Source: DP-19 sp036496285 (GTDB lineage Bacteria > Desulfobacterota > Binatia > UTPRO1). Taken from it: a stretch of DNA of 64,000 bases. Position numbers and translations under genes: made by a program. The notes beneath the pieces were generated by a model. It was given only the letters and a program-made list of their open reading frames with translations, was not told the origin of the DNA and searched no databases. Positions within the stretch are counted from its first letter, which is position 1. Every line of letters starts with the position of its first letter. This document shows, piece by piece, positions 25,057 to 35,750 of this stretch. The DNA lies in NCBI GenBank assembly GCA_036496285.1, contig DASXLI010000053.1, forward strand, positions 1-64,000, in the 5' to 3' direction.

Positions 25057-25794
25057 TCACCATCGCTCCGACCAGGGCCGCAGGTCGAGCTCGAACGTCC
25101 ACGTGTCGCGCGGCTGCGCGTGCAGCATCCAGAAGTGCTCGGCGATGTGATCGGGATCGAGGATCCCGCCCTCCGCCTTGCGGGCGTAGGTTTCCGGGAA
25201 GGTCGTGCGGATGAACTCGGTGTCGATCGCGCCATCGATCACCACGTGGGCGACGTGAATGCCCTGCGGGCCGAGCTCGCGCGCCATGCTCTGCGCCAGC
25301 GCCCGCAACGCGTGCTTGGCGCCGGAGAACGCCGCGAAGTGCTCCCGCCCGCGGATCGAGGCGGTGGCGCCGGTGTAGAGGATGCTGCCGCGTTTGCGGC
25401 CGACCATGCGGCGCGCCACCTCGCGTCCCATGAGGAAGCCGCCGAAGCAGGCCATCTCCCAGATCTTGAAGTATTTGCGCGCAGTCTCCTCGAGGATGCT
25501 CGCGGGCACGTTGGCGCCGACGTTGAAGACCGCCACTTCGATCGGGCCGACGTCGCGCTCGATCTCCTCGACCAGCGCCACCATCTGCTCCTCGCGGCGC
25601 GCGTCGGCTCCGAAGGCGCGGGCGCGGCCGCCGACCGCCTCGATCTCGCGCACGAGCGGCTGCAGCTTCTCGGCGGTGCGGCGTGCGACGCAAGCAACGA
25701 AGCCCTCGCGCGCGAAGCGCCTCGCGATCGCCCCGCCCGTGCCGTCGCCGGCACCGATGACGAGCGCGACCTTGTCCGACTGCGTGCCCGCCAC
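25057..25794 (-). CDS. SDR-family protein lacking the catalytic tyrosine
   Basis: A 245-residue SDR-fold protein with a cofactor loop GAGDGTGGAIA. The catalytic serine is replaced in TGATAS, and AFSGAKHAL provides the lysine but has Phe where the YxxxK tyrosine belongs. NADPH binding is expected; normal ketoreduction is doubtful. The GTG start was chosen because GGGAGG lies at proper spacing before it, whereas the longer start is a TTG without one. It overlaps or abuts the HCCA-isomerase-like gene (4-bp gap), suggesting a joint role. Confidence 0.82.
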   Translation of the reverse strand: MAGTQSDKVALVIGAGDGTGGAIARRFAREGFVACVARRTAEKLQPLVREIEAVGGRARAFGADARREEQMVALVEEIERDVGPIEVAVFNVGANVPASILEETARKYFKIWEMACFGGFLMGREVARRMVGRKRGSILYTGATASIRGREHFAAFSGAKHALRALAQSMARELGPQGIHVAHVVIDGAIDTEFIRTTFPETYARKAEGGILDPDHIAEHFWMLHAQPRDTWTFELDLRPWSERW

Positions 25795-25898
25795 GGGCCG
25801 TCCTCCCAGGGCTCGCGTAACAGCGCCTCCCCGGTGACGCAAGGCGCGTCGGCACGCGATGCTCTACCGACGTCCCGGCGGTCGTGCTAGCCGGATGC

Positions 25899-26885
25899 AT
25901 GCGATTCGGAATCCAGCTCGGCATCGGCCTCGGCGACATCACCGAACTCCACGACACCGCGCAGCTCGTGGAGGAGCTCGGCTACGACGTCATCTACTTC
26001 CCCGACCACCTCGTGCTCGAGGGCCCCGAGCGCCAGCGCATGGGCGGCCCGGTCTTCGACTCGATGGCTATGGCGACGATCGCCGCGCAGGCAACCCGGC
26101 GCGTGCGGATCGGCCACATGGTGCTGTGCAACCTGTTCCGTCATCCCGCGATCACCGCGCAGAGCCTGGCGACGCTCGATCAGCTCTCGGGCGGTCGCGC
26201 CCTCGCCGGACTCGGGTCGGGCTGGACGGAGACCGAGTTCAGCATGACCGGCATCGCGTTCCCTCCCATCACGGAGCGCTTGCGGATGCTGGATGAGTCA
26301 CTCACGTGCATCCGCGGCGTCTGGGGCGACACGCCTTTCACGCACGCAGGGGAGTTCTACCGGTTCCGCGAGGCCGATCTCCTCCCGAAGCCGGTGCAGA
26401 AGCCGCATCCGCGCATCGTGCTCGGCGGCGGCGGCAAGGGGCTGCTGCGCGTCGCCGCAAAACACGCCGACGTGCTGAACATCATCTCCGAGGTCGGCAA
26501 GCAAGGATACATCTCGATGGCCGGTGCGGCCAAGCTCGATGAGGACGCGGTGCGGTCGAAGATCGATTTCGTCCGCGCCGAGGCCGCGAAGCTGGGTCGC
26601 GATCCGCAGGCGATCGAGATCAGCAACTTCGCGTTCACGGTGATGCTGGTCGACTCGCCCGACGCGTCACGGGCGATGCGCGAGGGTGCCGCCGGTGCCC
26701 TCGGGTCGACCCCCGACGCGGTGGGCCGCGCCCCGATGGTGCTGATCGGCACGCCGGAAGAGATGGTCGCCGAGCTCCGGCGCCGGGCGAAGGACTGGGG
26801 CGTGCGTGAGGTCGTGCTCCAATTCCAGGACGAGGGCACGGCGACGCGCTTCGCGCGGGAAGTGGCGCCGGCGCTACGGAGCTAG
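25899..26885 (+). CDS. LLM-class flavin-dependent oxidoreductase
   Basis: A 328-residue luciferase-like monooxygenase-fold protein. Family features are MRFGIQLGIGLGDI at the start, the conserved YFPDHL, and GGRALAGLGSGW followed by PRIVLGGGGKGLLRVAAKHAD. Such proteins use FMN or F420; F420-type relatives (TIGR03621-like) are the closest by pattern, but the cofactor is not provable here. The start ATG at 25899 was preferred over a GTG five codons upstream. It is a single gene flanked by divergent and convergent neighbours. Confidence 0.88.
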   Translation: MRFGIQLGIGLGDITELHDTAQLVEELGYDVIYFPDHLVLEGPERQRMGGPVFDSMAMATIAAQATRRVRIGHMVLCNLFRHPAITAQSLATLDQLSGGRALAGLGSGWTETEFSMTGIAFPPITERLRMLDESLTCIRGVWGDTPFTHAGEFYRFREADLLPKPVQKPHPRIVLGGGGKGLLRVAAKHADVLNIISEVGKQGYISMAGAAKLDEDAVRSKIDFVRAEAAKLGRDPQAIEISNFAFTVMLVDSPDASRAMREGAAGALGSTPDAVGRAPMVLIGTPEEMVAELRRRAKDWGVREVVLQFQDEGTATRFAREVAPALRS

Positions 26886-26888
26886 CCG

Positions 26889-28714
<1,826 letters not shown>

Positions 28715-28715
<1 letters not shown>

Positions 28716-30331
28716 CAGCGTTTCCCTCGTCGCGCGCCGGTGGCGCGGGCGCGTTTGCGCGGCGGCTGCCGCGACGGTTTGGCGGCCGCTTTGGCGCGGC
28801 CCTTCTTGGTGCGTCGTCCCGAGCCGGACGACGGCTTGGTGGTGCGCGCGAGCGGTGTGACCTTCGCGCTGTCGCGCGCACGGGCCACGGCCGGCGCCGC
28901 CTCCGTCGCCCCCGTAGCCTTGGCCCGGCGGCGGCTCACCCAGCCCGCGACCTGGCGCTGCGGCACCCGGCTCACGACCAGGTGGCCCTCCGGTACGTCA
29001 TGCGTCACGGTGGTGCCGGCGCCGATGTAGACGTCGTCGGCGATCGTGACCGGCGCCACGAGCTGCGTGTCGCTCCCGATCTGCACCCGACTGCCGATCA
29101 CCGTGCGGTGTTTGGCGAAGCCGTCGTAGTTGCAGGTGATGGTGCCCGCGCCGACGTTCGTGTCCTCGCCGATCTCGACGTCGCCGAGGTAGGTCAGGTG
29201 ATTCGCCTTGGTGCCCTTGCCGAGCCGCGCCTTCTTCGTCTCGACGAAGTTGCCGATGTGCACGGACGGCCCGAGCTCGCTGCCCGGACGCAGGTGCGCG
29301 AACGGCCCGACGGTCGAACCGTCGCCGATCCGGCACTCGGTTGCGACGGTACCGAGGCGGAGCAGCACCCCGTCGCCGACCTCGACGTCGCGCAGCAGCG
29401 CCATGCCGTCGATCCGGCAGCCGCGGCCGATGCGCGTCGCGCCGAGGAGCTGGACGTTCGGGCCGATCTCGGTGTCGGGGCCGATCGTCACGCTCTCCTC
29501 GAGGTAGGCGCTCGCCGGGTCGCGGAACGTGACGCCCGCGCGCATCCAGTCCTCGACGAGCGCGCGGCGCACGCCGGCCTCGAGCGCCGCGAGCTCGGCG
29601 CGTGAGTTGATCCCCGCGACCTCGTCCGGATCCTCGACGGCGACGGACGTGACCGTGCCACCCTCGGCGACGGCGGTCGCCACGATGTCGGTGAGGTAGT
29701 ACTCGCGCTGCGCGTTGTCGTTGCTCAGGCGTGCCAGCGCCTTCGCCAGGAACGCGGCGGAGGTGCAGTAGATGCCGGGGTTGATCTCACGGATCGCGCG
29801 CTCGGCCGGGGCGAGGTCGCGCTCCTCGACGATCGCGACCACGTCGCCGCCGGCGTTCCGGCGGATGCGCCCGTAGCCCGTCGGCTCGTCGACCGTCGTG
29901 GTGAGGAGCGAGAGCAGCGCGCCGGTCTCGCGGTGGCGGGCGACGAGCCTCGCGATGGTCTCCGACGTGAGCGCCGGCGTGTCGCCGTAGAGGATCACGA
30001 CGTCGCCGGAGACGTCGGCGAGCGCTGGCAGCGCGACGCGCACGGCGTCGCCGGTGCCGCGCTGCTCGGTCTGCAGCGGGTACGCGAGCCGCGCCCCGCC
30101 TGTGTCGCGCGCCGTGAGATGGCGCTCGCACACGCGGCGCACCTCGTCCGCCTCGTGGCCGACGACGACCGCCACCCGGCCCGGGCCGAGGGCGAGCGCA
30201 GCGTCGAGCACCCAGAGGACGAGCGGCTTCCCGGCGATCGTATGCAGCACCTTGGCGCGCTCGGAGCGCATCCGGGTGCCGCGGCCCGCCGCCAGGACGA
30301 CGACCGCGAGGTTCCCTCCTGCTGTGGTCAT
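28715..30331 (-). CDS. glmU: Bifunctional UDP-GlcNAc pyrophosphorylase / GlcN-1-P acetyltransferase with basic tail
   Basis: 538 residues. The N-terminal nucleotidyltransferase has LAAGRGTRMRS (residues 13-23) and the C-terminal left-handed beta-helix acetyltransferase has NYDGFAKHRT and repeated hexapeptides. It makes UDP-GlcNAc for peptidoglycan and LPS. Typical GlmU ends soon after the helix; this one adds about 70 residues rich in Lys, Arg, Ala and Pro (RRTKKGRAKAAAKPSRQPP). The tail is in frame and ends at the start of glmS. Whether it binds nucleic acid or membranes is unknown. Confidence 0.95.
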
Positions 30332-30406
30332 GGGTGCCGAAACTCTATACCGCTGTGCAGCGCTTTCCCACGGGGAAAACGCCGTGCCGGCCGCGGTTGC
30401 GGCCGG

Positions 30407-30886
30407 TCAGTCGTGGTGTAGCTGGTGGTACTTGCCGCGGAAGAACAGCAGCGGACGGCCGTCGCGGCCGTCGGCACTCTCGACCTCGCCGATGTAGATG
30501 GTGTGGTCGCCGGCGTCGTGGGTCGCGACCACCCGGCACTCGACGTGCGCCAGGGCACCCTCGAGGATCGGGGCGCCGGTGCCGCCGTTCCGGCAGGGCA
30601 GGTTCACGAACTTGTCGCCGCCCGAGACCGCGAAGTGGCGCGACATCTCCTCCTGCCCATCGGCCAGGATGTTGACCACGAACGCCTGCGACAGGCCGAA
30701 CGCCGGATGGCTCTCCGCCCGCTTGTCGACGCACACGAGGATGAGTGGCGGATCGAGCGACACGGAGCAGACGGCGTTCGCGGTGAGGCCGTAGCAGCGC
30801 CCGCTGCCGTCGTGTGTCGTGACGACGGTCACCCCGGTTGCGAAGTGCCCCATCACTCTCCGAAGCTCGTTGCGGTCGAACGGCAT
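30407..30886 (-). CDS. Flavin reductase-like FMN-binding protein
   Basis: A 159-residue flavin reductase domain protein: MGHFATGVTVVTTHDGSG and GLTANAVCSVSLDPPLILVC are the FMN-binding signatures, and the protein ends with FFRGKYHQL. Such proteins supply reduced FMN to two-component monooxygenases; a partner oxygenase is not adjacent. The start MPFDRN was chosen at the family N-terminus; longer in-frame starts would overlap the divergent L,D-transpeptidase. The two genes are separated by 50 bp that must hold both promoters. Confidence 0.9.
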   Translation of the reverse strand: MPFDRNELRRVMGHFATGVTVVTTHDGSGRCYGLTANAVCSVSLDPPLILVCVDKRAESHPAFGLSQAFVVNILADGQEEMSRHFAVSGGDKFVNLPCRNGGTGAPILEGALAHVECRVVATHDAGDHTIYIGEVESADGRDGRPLLFFRGKYHQLHHD

Positions 30887-30936
30887 CGTGATTCGTCTTG
30901 CTACGTAGCCCGTCTTATTGCAAATTATCGGGGGTG

Positions 30937-31563
30937 ATGGCGTCACGGGTTGGCATTGGGGTGGTGCTGGGCGTCGTCTGCGCGCTGTCGACTGCAGCGT
31001 GCAGTCTCTTCTCGCGCACGACCCAACCGCTCCCGATCTACGATCCAACGCTCTACTCGATGGGCGCGACACCCGCGCCTTCGCCGTCACCCGGAGCGTT
31101 TGCCTGGGCGAACGGTGCGCCCTACGCGATCGTCGTGCGCAAGCACGAGCACACCCTCACGGTCTATCGCGGCGCCGAGCAGATCAAGGTCTACCCGGTC
31201 GTGATCGGCATCTCGCCGATGGGACCGAAGACCTATCGCGGCGATCTGCGCACGCCGGAGGGCGTCTACCGCATCATCGGCAAGCGCGTGCACGAGCGCT
31301 GGTCGCGCTTCATGCTGCTCAGCTACCCGAACGAGGAAGACCTCCACCGCTACGCGATGGCGTTGACGGACGGGCGCGTGCCGATCGTCGACGGCCTCGC
31401 GCCCGGACCGGGCAACGCCGTCGGCATCCACGGCACCGATCGCACCGACGCGAACGTGCGCGGCGTCGATTGGACCTGGGGCTGCATCTCGCTCCTCAAC
31501 CCGCACATCGAGGAGCTCTACGAGATCGTGCCCGTCGGCACGCCGGTGAAGATCGAGGAGTGA
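30937..31563 (+). CDS. L,D-transpeptidase (YkuD) exported protein
   Basis: A 208-residue protein with an N-terminal signal sequence containing Cys22 in STAACS, a weak lipobox, then a Pro-rich linker. A YkuD catalytic domain follows, with His in GIHGTDRTDAN and the nucleophile Cys in WTWGCISLLN. L,D-transpeptidases make 3-3 cross-links or attach proteins to peptidoglycan in the periplasm. The usual SHGCIR motif is varied here. The ATG at 30937 follows GGGGG, and longer starts lack support. It is divergent from the flavin reductase. Confidence 0.85.
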   Translation: MASRVGIGVVLGVVCALSTAACSLFSRTTQPLPIYDPTLYSMGATPAPSPSPGAFAWANGAPYAIVVRKHEHTLTVYRGAEQIKVYPVVIGISPMGPKTYRGDLRTPEGVYRIIGKRVHERWSRFMLLSYPNEEDLHRYAMALTDGRVPIVDGLAPGPGNAVGIHGTDRTDANVRGVDWTWGCISLLNPHIEELYEIVPVGTPVKIEE

Positions 31564-31596
31564 GCCCCGCGGCGCGGCGACCCTGCCGCGCTCCGC

Positions 31597-31827
31597 TCAC
31601 CCGTCGCCGCCACCCATCAGCGCGCGCAGCTTCGTCTCGAGCTCGCCGAGCCATGCCGTCACCGTGGTCGTCTCCGGGACGACGATCTCCACCTTCTGAT
31701 CCGGCAGCACCTGCACCCCGCCCGGATCACGCTTCTTCAGGGGAATCGTCACTGCCTCGCGCGAGATGCCGAGACGTTCGAGCACCGTGAAGATCTCCTC
31801 GATCTCGGGAAGCCTGATCACTGCCAT
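31597..31827 (-). CDS. Small conserved hypothetical protein
   Basis: A 76-residue protein without a signal peptide, with segments EIEEIFTVLERLGISREAVT and EIVVPETTTVTAWLGELETK. A GGAGG ribosome-binding site lies at good spacing before the ATG, and codon use matches the surrounding genes, so I consider it real. No family recognised. It is divergent from the histidine kinase (145 bp between starts) and could share its regulation. Confidence 0.6.
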   Translation of the reverse strand: MAVIRLPEIEEIFTVLERLGISREAVTIPLKKRDPGGVQVLPDQKVEIVVPETTTVTAWLGELETKLRALMGGGDG

Positions 31828-31972
31828 GCGATCCTCCGGGCACGCCCCTTGCTGCTCCGTCAGGGCGGTAGAGCCAAGCCGCTCAACCACACGGGACACG
31901 GTCACGAGAGTGTATCGTTTCGGCACCCTCGTGACACACGTGTGCCGCGTCCGGCAACGCGCAGAGAACGAC

Positions 31973-33283
31973 ATGGAGAATGCCTCCCCCGACGACACGA
32001 CCCTGACCGCGCGCCGCCCGGCGATCGCCGACCGCCTGCAGACGGGAGCGCTCGTGCTGGCGGCGATCCTCCTCGCCACCGGCGTGGTCGACGTCTGGCG
32101 CCGACCGGGGGGCATCGTCCCGGTCGCCTGGATCTACCTCTGCCATCTCGCGCTCGTCGCGCTCGTGCTGATCGCGACCCGGCGCGCACCCGTCGCCAAC
32201 CTCAACCGCCTCGCCGCCGCCGCCGTGATGGTGTGGAACGCGCTCTTCTGCAGCTACGCCCTGCACACCCCGCAGGAGATGAGCGCGCTCGTCGCGCCGT
32301 CGATCGTGCTCCTCTGCTCGGCCGCGATGATGTTCCCCTGGGGCATCCGCACCCAGGCGCTCGTCTCGCTCGTCTGCGTGCTCACCTATCTCGGCGCCTG
32401 CGCGCTCTCGGGCCGGTCGGCCGATCTCGGCATGTTCTACGCCTGCATGAGCCTCGCCGGCGCTGCCGTCATCTCCTGCGCCGGAGCGTACGTCATCGAC
32501 CAGCACGGCCGGATCATCGACGAGCAGACGTGTCGGCTCACCGAGCAGAATCGCCTGATGCGCGAGGCCGGCGTCCGCAAGGACGAGTTCCTCGCCAGCG
32601 TCTCGCACGAGCTGCGGACGCCGCTGAACGTCGTCCTCGGCTACGTCGATCTGCTGCTCGAGCACTCGTTTGGTCCGCTCGAGCCGAGCCAGCGCGACAT
32701 CCTGCACCGCATCACCAAGAACGCCAGCAACCTGTCGCACCTGATCAACGATCTGATCGACCTGTCACGCATCGATGCCGGCCGCCTGAAGGTCGAGATC
32801 GCGAGCGTCGAGCTCGCACCGCTCTTCGGCGACATGCGGAGCGTGATGGAGGTGCTGCTCGGCGGCCACGACGTCATCTTCGAGTCGCACCTCGCGCCCG
32901 CGTGCGGTCGCGTCCTCGCCGATCCCGACCGCTTGAAGCAGATCGTCTCGAACCTCCTGGTGAACGCGGTGAAGTTCACCGAGCAGGGCTCGATCACCCT
33001 GCGCGCCGAGCCCCGTGAGGGCTACGTCGCGGTGACCGTCAGCGATACGGGCATCGGCATTCCGGAGGCGGCGCACCGCGCGATCTTCGAGCCCTTCCGC
33101 CAGGTGCACGACCGGTCCCGCCGGGCCCCGGGCGCCGGCATCGGTCTCTCGATCTCGTCGCGGCTCGCCCATCTCATGGGAGGGACGCTGGTCGTCGCCA
33201 GCGAGCCCGGCCGGGGCTCGCAGTTCACGCTGACGGTGCCGCGCGCGCCGGCCGACGCGGAGTCCGACGCCGCCGTCGCGTAG
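31973..33283 (+). CDS. Sensor histidine kinase with six-helix-like membrane domain
   Basis: A 436-residue kinase. Residues about 25-175 are strongly hydrophobic (about five or six membrane segments) with no large periplasmic sensor. A linker and H box SHELRTPLNVVLGY follow (phospho-acceptor His212). The HATPase domain has NLLVNAVKF, DTGIGI and GAGIGLSISSRL. No response regulator is adjacent. Its 3' end matters for the locus: 63 bp of the G2 region (33125-33187) recur at 35626-35688 between the two downstream paralogs, marking it as part of the duplicated unit. Confidence 0.92.
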   Translation: MENASPDDTTLTARRPAIADRLQTGALVLAAILLATGVVDVWRRPGGIVPVAWIYLCHLALVALVLIATRRAPVANLNRLAAAAVMVWNALFCSYALHTPQEMSALVAPSIVLLCSAAMMFPWGIRTQALVSLVCVLTYLGACALSGRSADLGMFYACMSLAGAAVISCAGAYVIDQHGRIIDEQTCRLTEQNRLMREAGVRKDEFLASVSHELRTPLNVVLGYVDLLLEHSFGPLEPSQRDILHRITKNASNLSHLINDLIDLSRIDAGRLKVEIASVELAPLFGDMRSVMEVLLGGHDVIFESHLAPACGRVLADPDRLKQIVSNLLVNAVKFTEQGSITLRAEPREGYVAVTVSDTGIGIPEAAHRAIFEPFRQVHDRSRRAPGAGIGLSISSRLAHLMGGTLVVASEPGRGSQFTLTVPRAPADAESDAAVA

Positions 33284-33359
33284 CCATCGTTTTCGCTTGA
33301 GCTGCAGCGCCGGGGCGTCTACTCTCGGCCACGATTCAACCCCCCCTTGAGGAGGGGAC

Positions 33360-35612
33360 ATCGCCTGGAGCTGCTTCGATCGTCGGACCGTCGCGACCGC
33401 ATCGGTCGCCGTCCTTTTCGCCATCGGATCGCGCGGCATCGCCGCCGCCGATGCGGTCAAGTGTGAGACGGCGATCGTCAAGGCGGCGAGCGTCTTCGTG
33501 CAGGCGAAGATCAAAGCGCTCGGCGCGTGCGAGCAGGCAGTCATCAAGCGCAAGCTCGCCGAGGGCACCGACTGCCACGCCAACCCCAAGGTCGCCTCCG
33601 CGATCGGCAAGGCAACGACCAACCTGACGTCCGCCATCGCGAAGGCGTGCGGCGGGAAGGACAAGAGCTGCGGGACCGTGGACGACGACGCCCTCGCCTC
33701 GATCGGCTGGACCATCGCGCAGTGTCCGAACCTCGAGAACGGCGGCTGCACCAACGGCATCGCCGATTGCGGCGGGATCGGCACCTGCATCGGCTGCATC
33801 GGCGAGCAGGCGGTCGATCAGGCGAACGCGCTCTACTACGGCTCGCGCCTCCCGAGCGATCCGAAGACCGAGAAGGCGCTCAACAAGTGCCAGAGCACGA
33901 TCGGCAAGGCCGCGGCGGCGTTCCTCGCCACCAAGAGCAAGCTGCTCGCGAAATGCTTCGCTGCCGTCGCCAAGGCCGGCTCGGGCACCTGCCCCGACGC
34001 GAAGACCGCGACCGCTCTCGCCAAGGCCTCGACGAAGAAGAGCGCCGCGATCGCCAAGGCCTGCGAGGGCCCCGATAAGACCCTCGGCACTGGCGACGAC
34101 CTGACGCCGGCGCAGATCGGCTTTCCCGCGACTTGCCTCGATGCCAGCGTCCCCATCTGCGCGGGGCCGGTCACGACCCTGCAGCAGCTCATCGACTGCG
34201 TCGACTGCGTGACCGAGTTCAAGGTCGATTGCGTCGTCGCCGCCGCGGTGCCGGCGTTCGTGAGCCCCTACCCGTCGCAGTGCAACCAGGGCACGCTGCC
34301 GACCACGCCGACCGCGACGGTCACCGCGACCGCTGGCGCCACCCCGACCGTCACGGCCACGGCCGCCGGGACACCGGCCCCGACCTCCTCAGGCGTGGCG
34401 ACTCCCACTGCTACCGCAATCGCACCCGTCGCGACTGCGACGCCCACCGAGACGGCGACGCCGACCCCGGCCGCGCCCACTCAGACGGCGACGGCGACGC
34501 TGACGCCGACGGTCACGCCGACGGCGATGCTCGCCTGTTCCGGCGGCCAAACGCATCTCACGATCACGATGGCTGCTGCACAGGGCAACATGGGATGGCT
34601 CGCCGGTCACGATACTTCGGCGCGTCACGCGGATACCTGCACCGGCGGTACGAATGCTGATGCGGTCTGTTATCAGATCAAAGAAGGGAAGTGTTGGGGT
34701 GGCCCCAATGATGGAGCGGTATGCACCAGCGATTCCCAATGCCCCGGGGGGACGATCCCCGGCAACGAATGCGCCTGCGCCGGTGCTGCGACCTGCACGT
34801 CGAAGTGCATCGGCGGGACGAATCACGGCGCCACGTGCTCGGTGGCAACACAGTCGCAGTGCCCGGGCGGCGCCTGCACCTGCGTCGATGGCACGACGTG
34901 CATGGATCAGGACTCGCAGATCTGTAACGGAGGTACGAACGTCAACGGGAGTTGCGCGGCGGACAGCGCCTGTCCGGGGGGCGTTTGCTACGCCGCGCAC
35001 AATACCTGGACGACCCAAGCCTGCGATGCCGTCGGCACCGATCCGGCTGGCAGCGGGTACTTCCCGGCCTACAAGATCCACCACACCACGGCGACGAATT
35101 TCAAGGAAACGGGCTCGTCCTACGAGGTCTGGTTCCGCTTCGACACCAGCGGCATCCCCTCCGGTAGTATCGTGAACTCAGCGGCCTTTTCCGTGCTCGC
35201 CACCAGCGTCGTTCACGAAGACACGCCGACGCGCAATTTTGTCGGAAGCTACTACAGCGATCCCGGCACCTTCGACTGCGGCGACTGGGTACTCGACCAG
35301 ACCGGGACGGCCGCATGGAGCAGCAGCCTCAGCTCCATCGTGGCGGGCCAGATCAATACGTTCCCGCTGAGCAATGTCAGCTCGATCGTGAAGGGCGCCG
35401 GCGCCAAGACGGCGTTCCGTGGTTGGATCGATGGCGGGGCTCCGGGGCCTCTATGCCTCGGTGGGACGAACAATGACGGACACTGCAGTGCGCAGGGCTC
35501 CACCAGCGAATGTCCGGGTGGATGGTGCGACGTCGGCAATGACAACGCGGTCTTCTTCCTAAGCTCGACCAGCAATCCGAACCCAATCCTCGAGGTCTGC
35601 ACGACCCCATGA
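33360..35612 (+). CDS. Secreted Cys-rich modular protein, copy 1 (start codon ATC or lost)
   Basis: An open frame of 750 residues. The first 30 residues are a signal peptide nearly identical to that of copy 2, but the position of copy 2's ATG reads ATC. An in-frame TGA lies 12 bp upstream; the first ordinary start is GTG at 33498, which would delete the signal peptide. GAGGAGGGG precedes the ATC. Residues 35-146 and 177-291 are two copies of one eight-cysteine module. Residues about 315-392 are a Thr/Pro/Ala linker. From Cys393 on there are repeated GGTN...C...CPGG..C units and a beta-rich domain. Function unknown; expected extracellular. Confidence 0.75.
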   Translation: MAWSCFDRRTVATASVAVLFAIGSRGIAAADAVKCETAIVKAASVFVQAKIKALGACEQAVIKRKLAEGTDCHANPKVASAIGKATTNLTSAIAKACGGKDKSCGTVDDDALASIGWTIAQCPNLENGGCTNGIADCGGIGTCIGCIGEQAVDQANALYYGSRLPSDPKTEKALNKCQSTIGKAAAAFLATKSKLLAKCFAAVAKAGSGTCPDAKTATALAKASTKKSAAIAKACEGPDKTLGTGDDLTPAQIGFPATCLDASVPICAGPVTTLQQLIDCVDCVTEFKVDCVVAAAVPAFVSPYPSQCNQGTLPTTPTATVTATAGATPTVTATAAGTPAPTSSGVATPTATAIAPVATATPTETATPTPAAPTQTATATLTPTVTPTAMLACSGGQTHLTITMAAAQGNMGWLAGHDTSARHADTCTGGTNADAVCYQIKEGKCWGGPNDGAVCTSDSQCPGGTIPGNECACAGAATCTSKCIGGTNHGATCSVATQSQCPGGACTCVDGTTCMDQDSQICNGGTNVNGSCAADSACPGGVCYAAHNTWTTQACDAVGTDPAGSGYFPAYKIHHTTATNFKETGSSYEVWFRFDTSGIPSGSIVNSAAFSVLATSVVHEDTPTRNFVGSYYSDPGTFDCGDWVLDQTGTAAWSSSLSSIVAGQINTFPLSNVSSIVKGAGAKTAFRGWIDGGAPGPLCLGGTNNDGHCSAQGSTSECPGGWCDVGNDNAVFFLSSTSNPNPILEVCTTP
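34300..34533 (+). repeat. Thr/Pro-rich linker repeats, copy 1
   Basis: Low-complexity coding sequence built on ACG/CCG/GCG triplets giving repeats such as TPTATVTA and TATPTETATPTP. It joins the cysteine modules to the C-terminal domain. Such linkers are typical of extracellular bacterial proteins and prone to length variation. Confidence 0.7.
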
Positions 35613-35625
35613 TTCTGGTGAACGC

Positions 35626-35688
35626 GCCCCGGGCGACGGCATCGGTCTCTCGATCTCGTCGCGGCTCGCCCAGCTCACGGGCGGGACG
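35626..35688 (+). pseudogene. Fossil fragment of the upstream histidine kinase gene
   Basis: 63 bp match positions 33125-33187 of the kinase gene at 59 of 63 bases and keep the reading frame, giving APGDGIGLSISSRLAQLTGG. No other kinase sequence remains. The following 60 bp resemble the kinase-to-copy-1 intergenic sequence, so this is the scar of a tandem duplication with loss of about 110 bp. Confidence 0.8.
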
Positions 35689-35750
35689 CATTTGCCCTTG
35701 AGCGGCGGCGCCTCGGCGTCTAGTCTCGGCGGCGGTGTGGAGGAGGGGAT

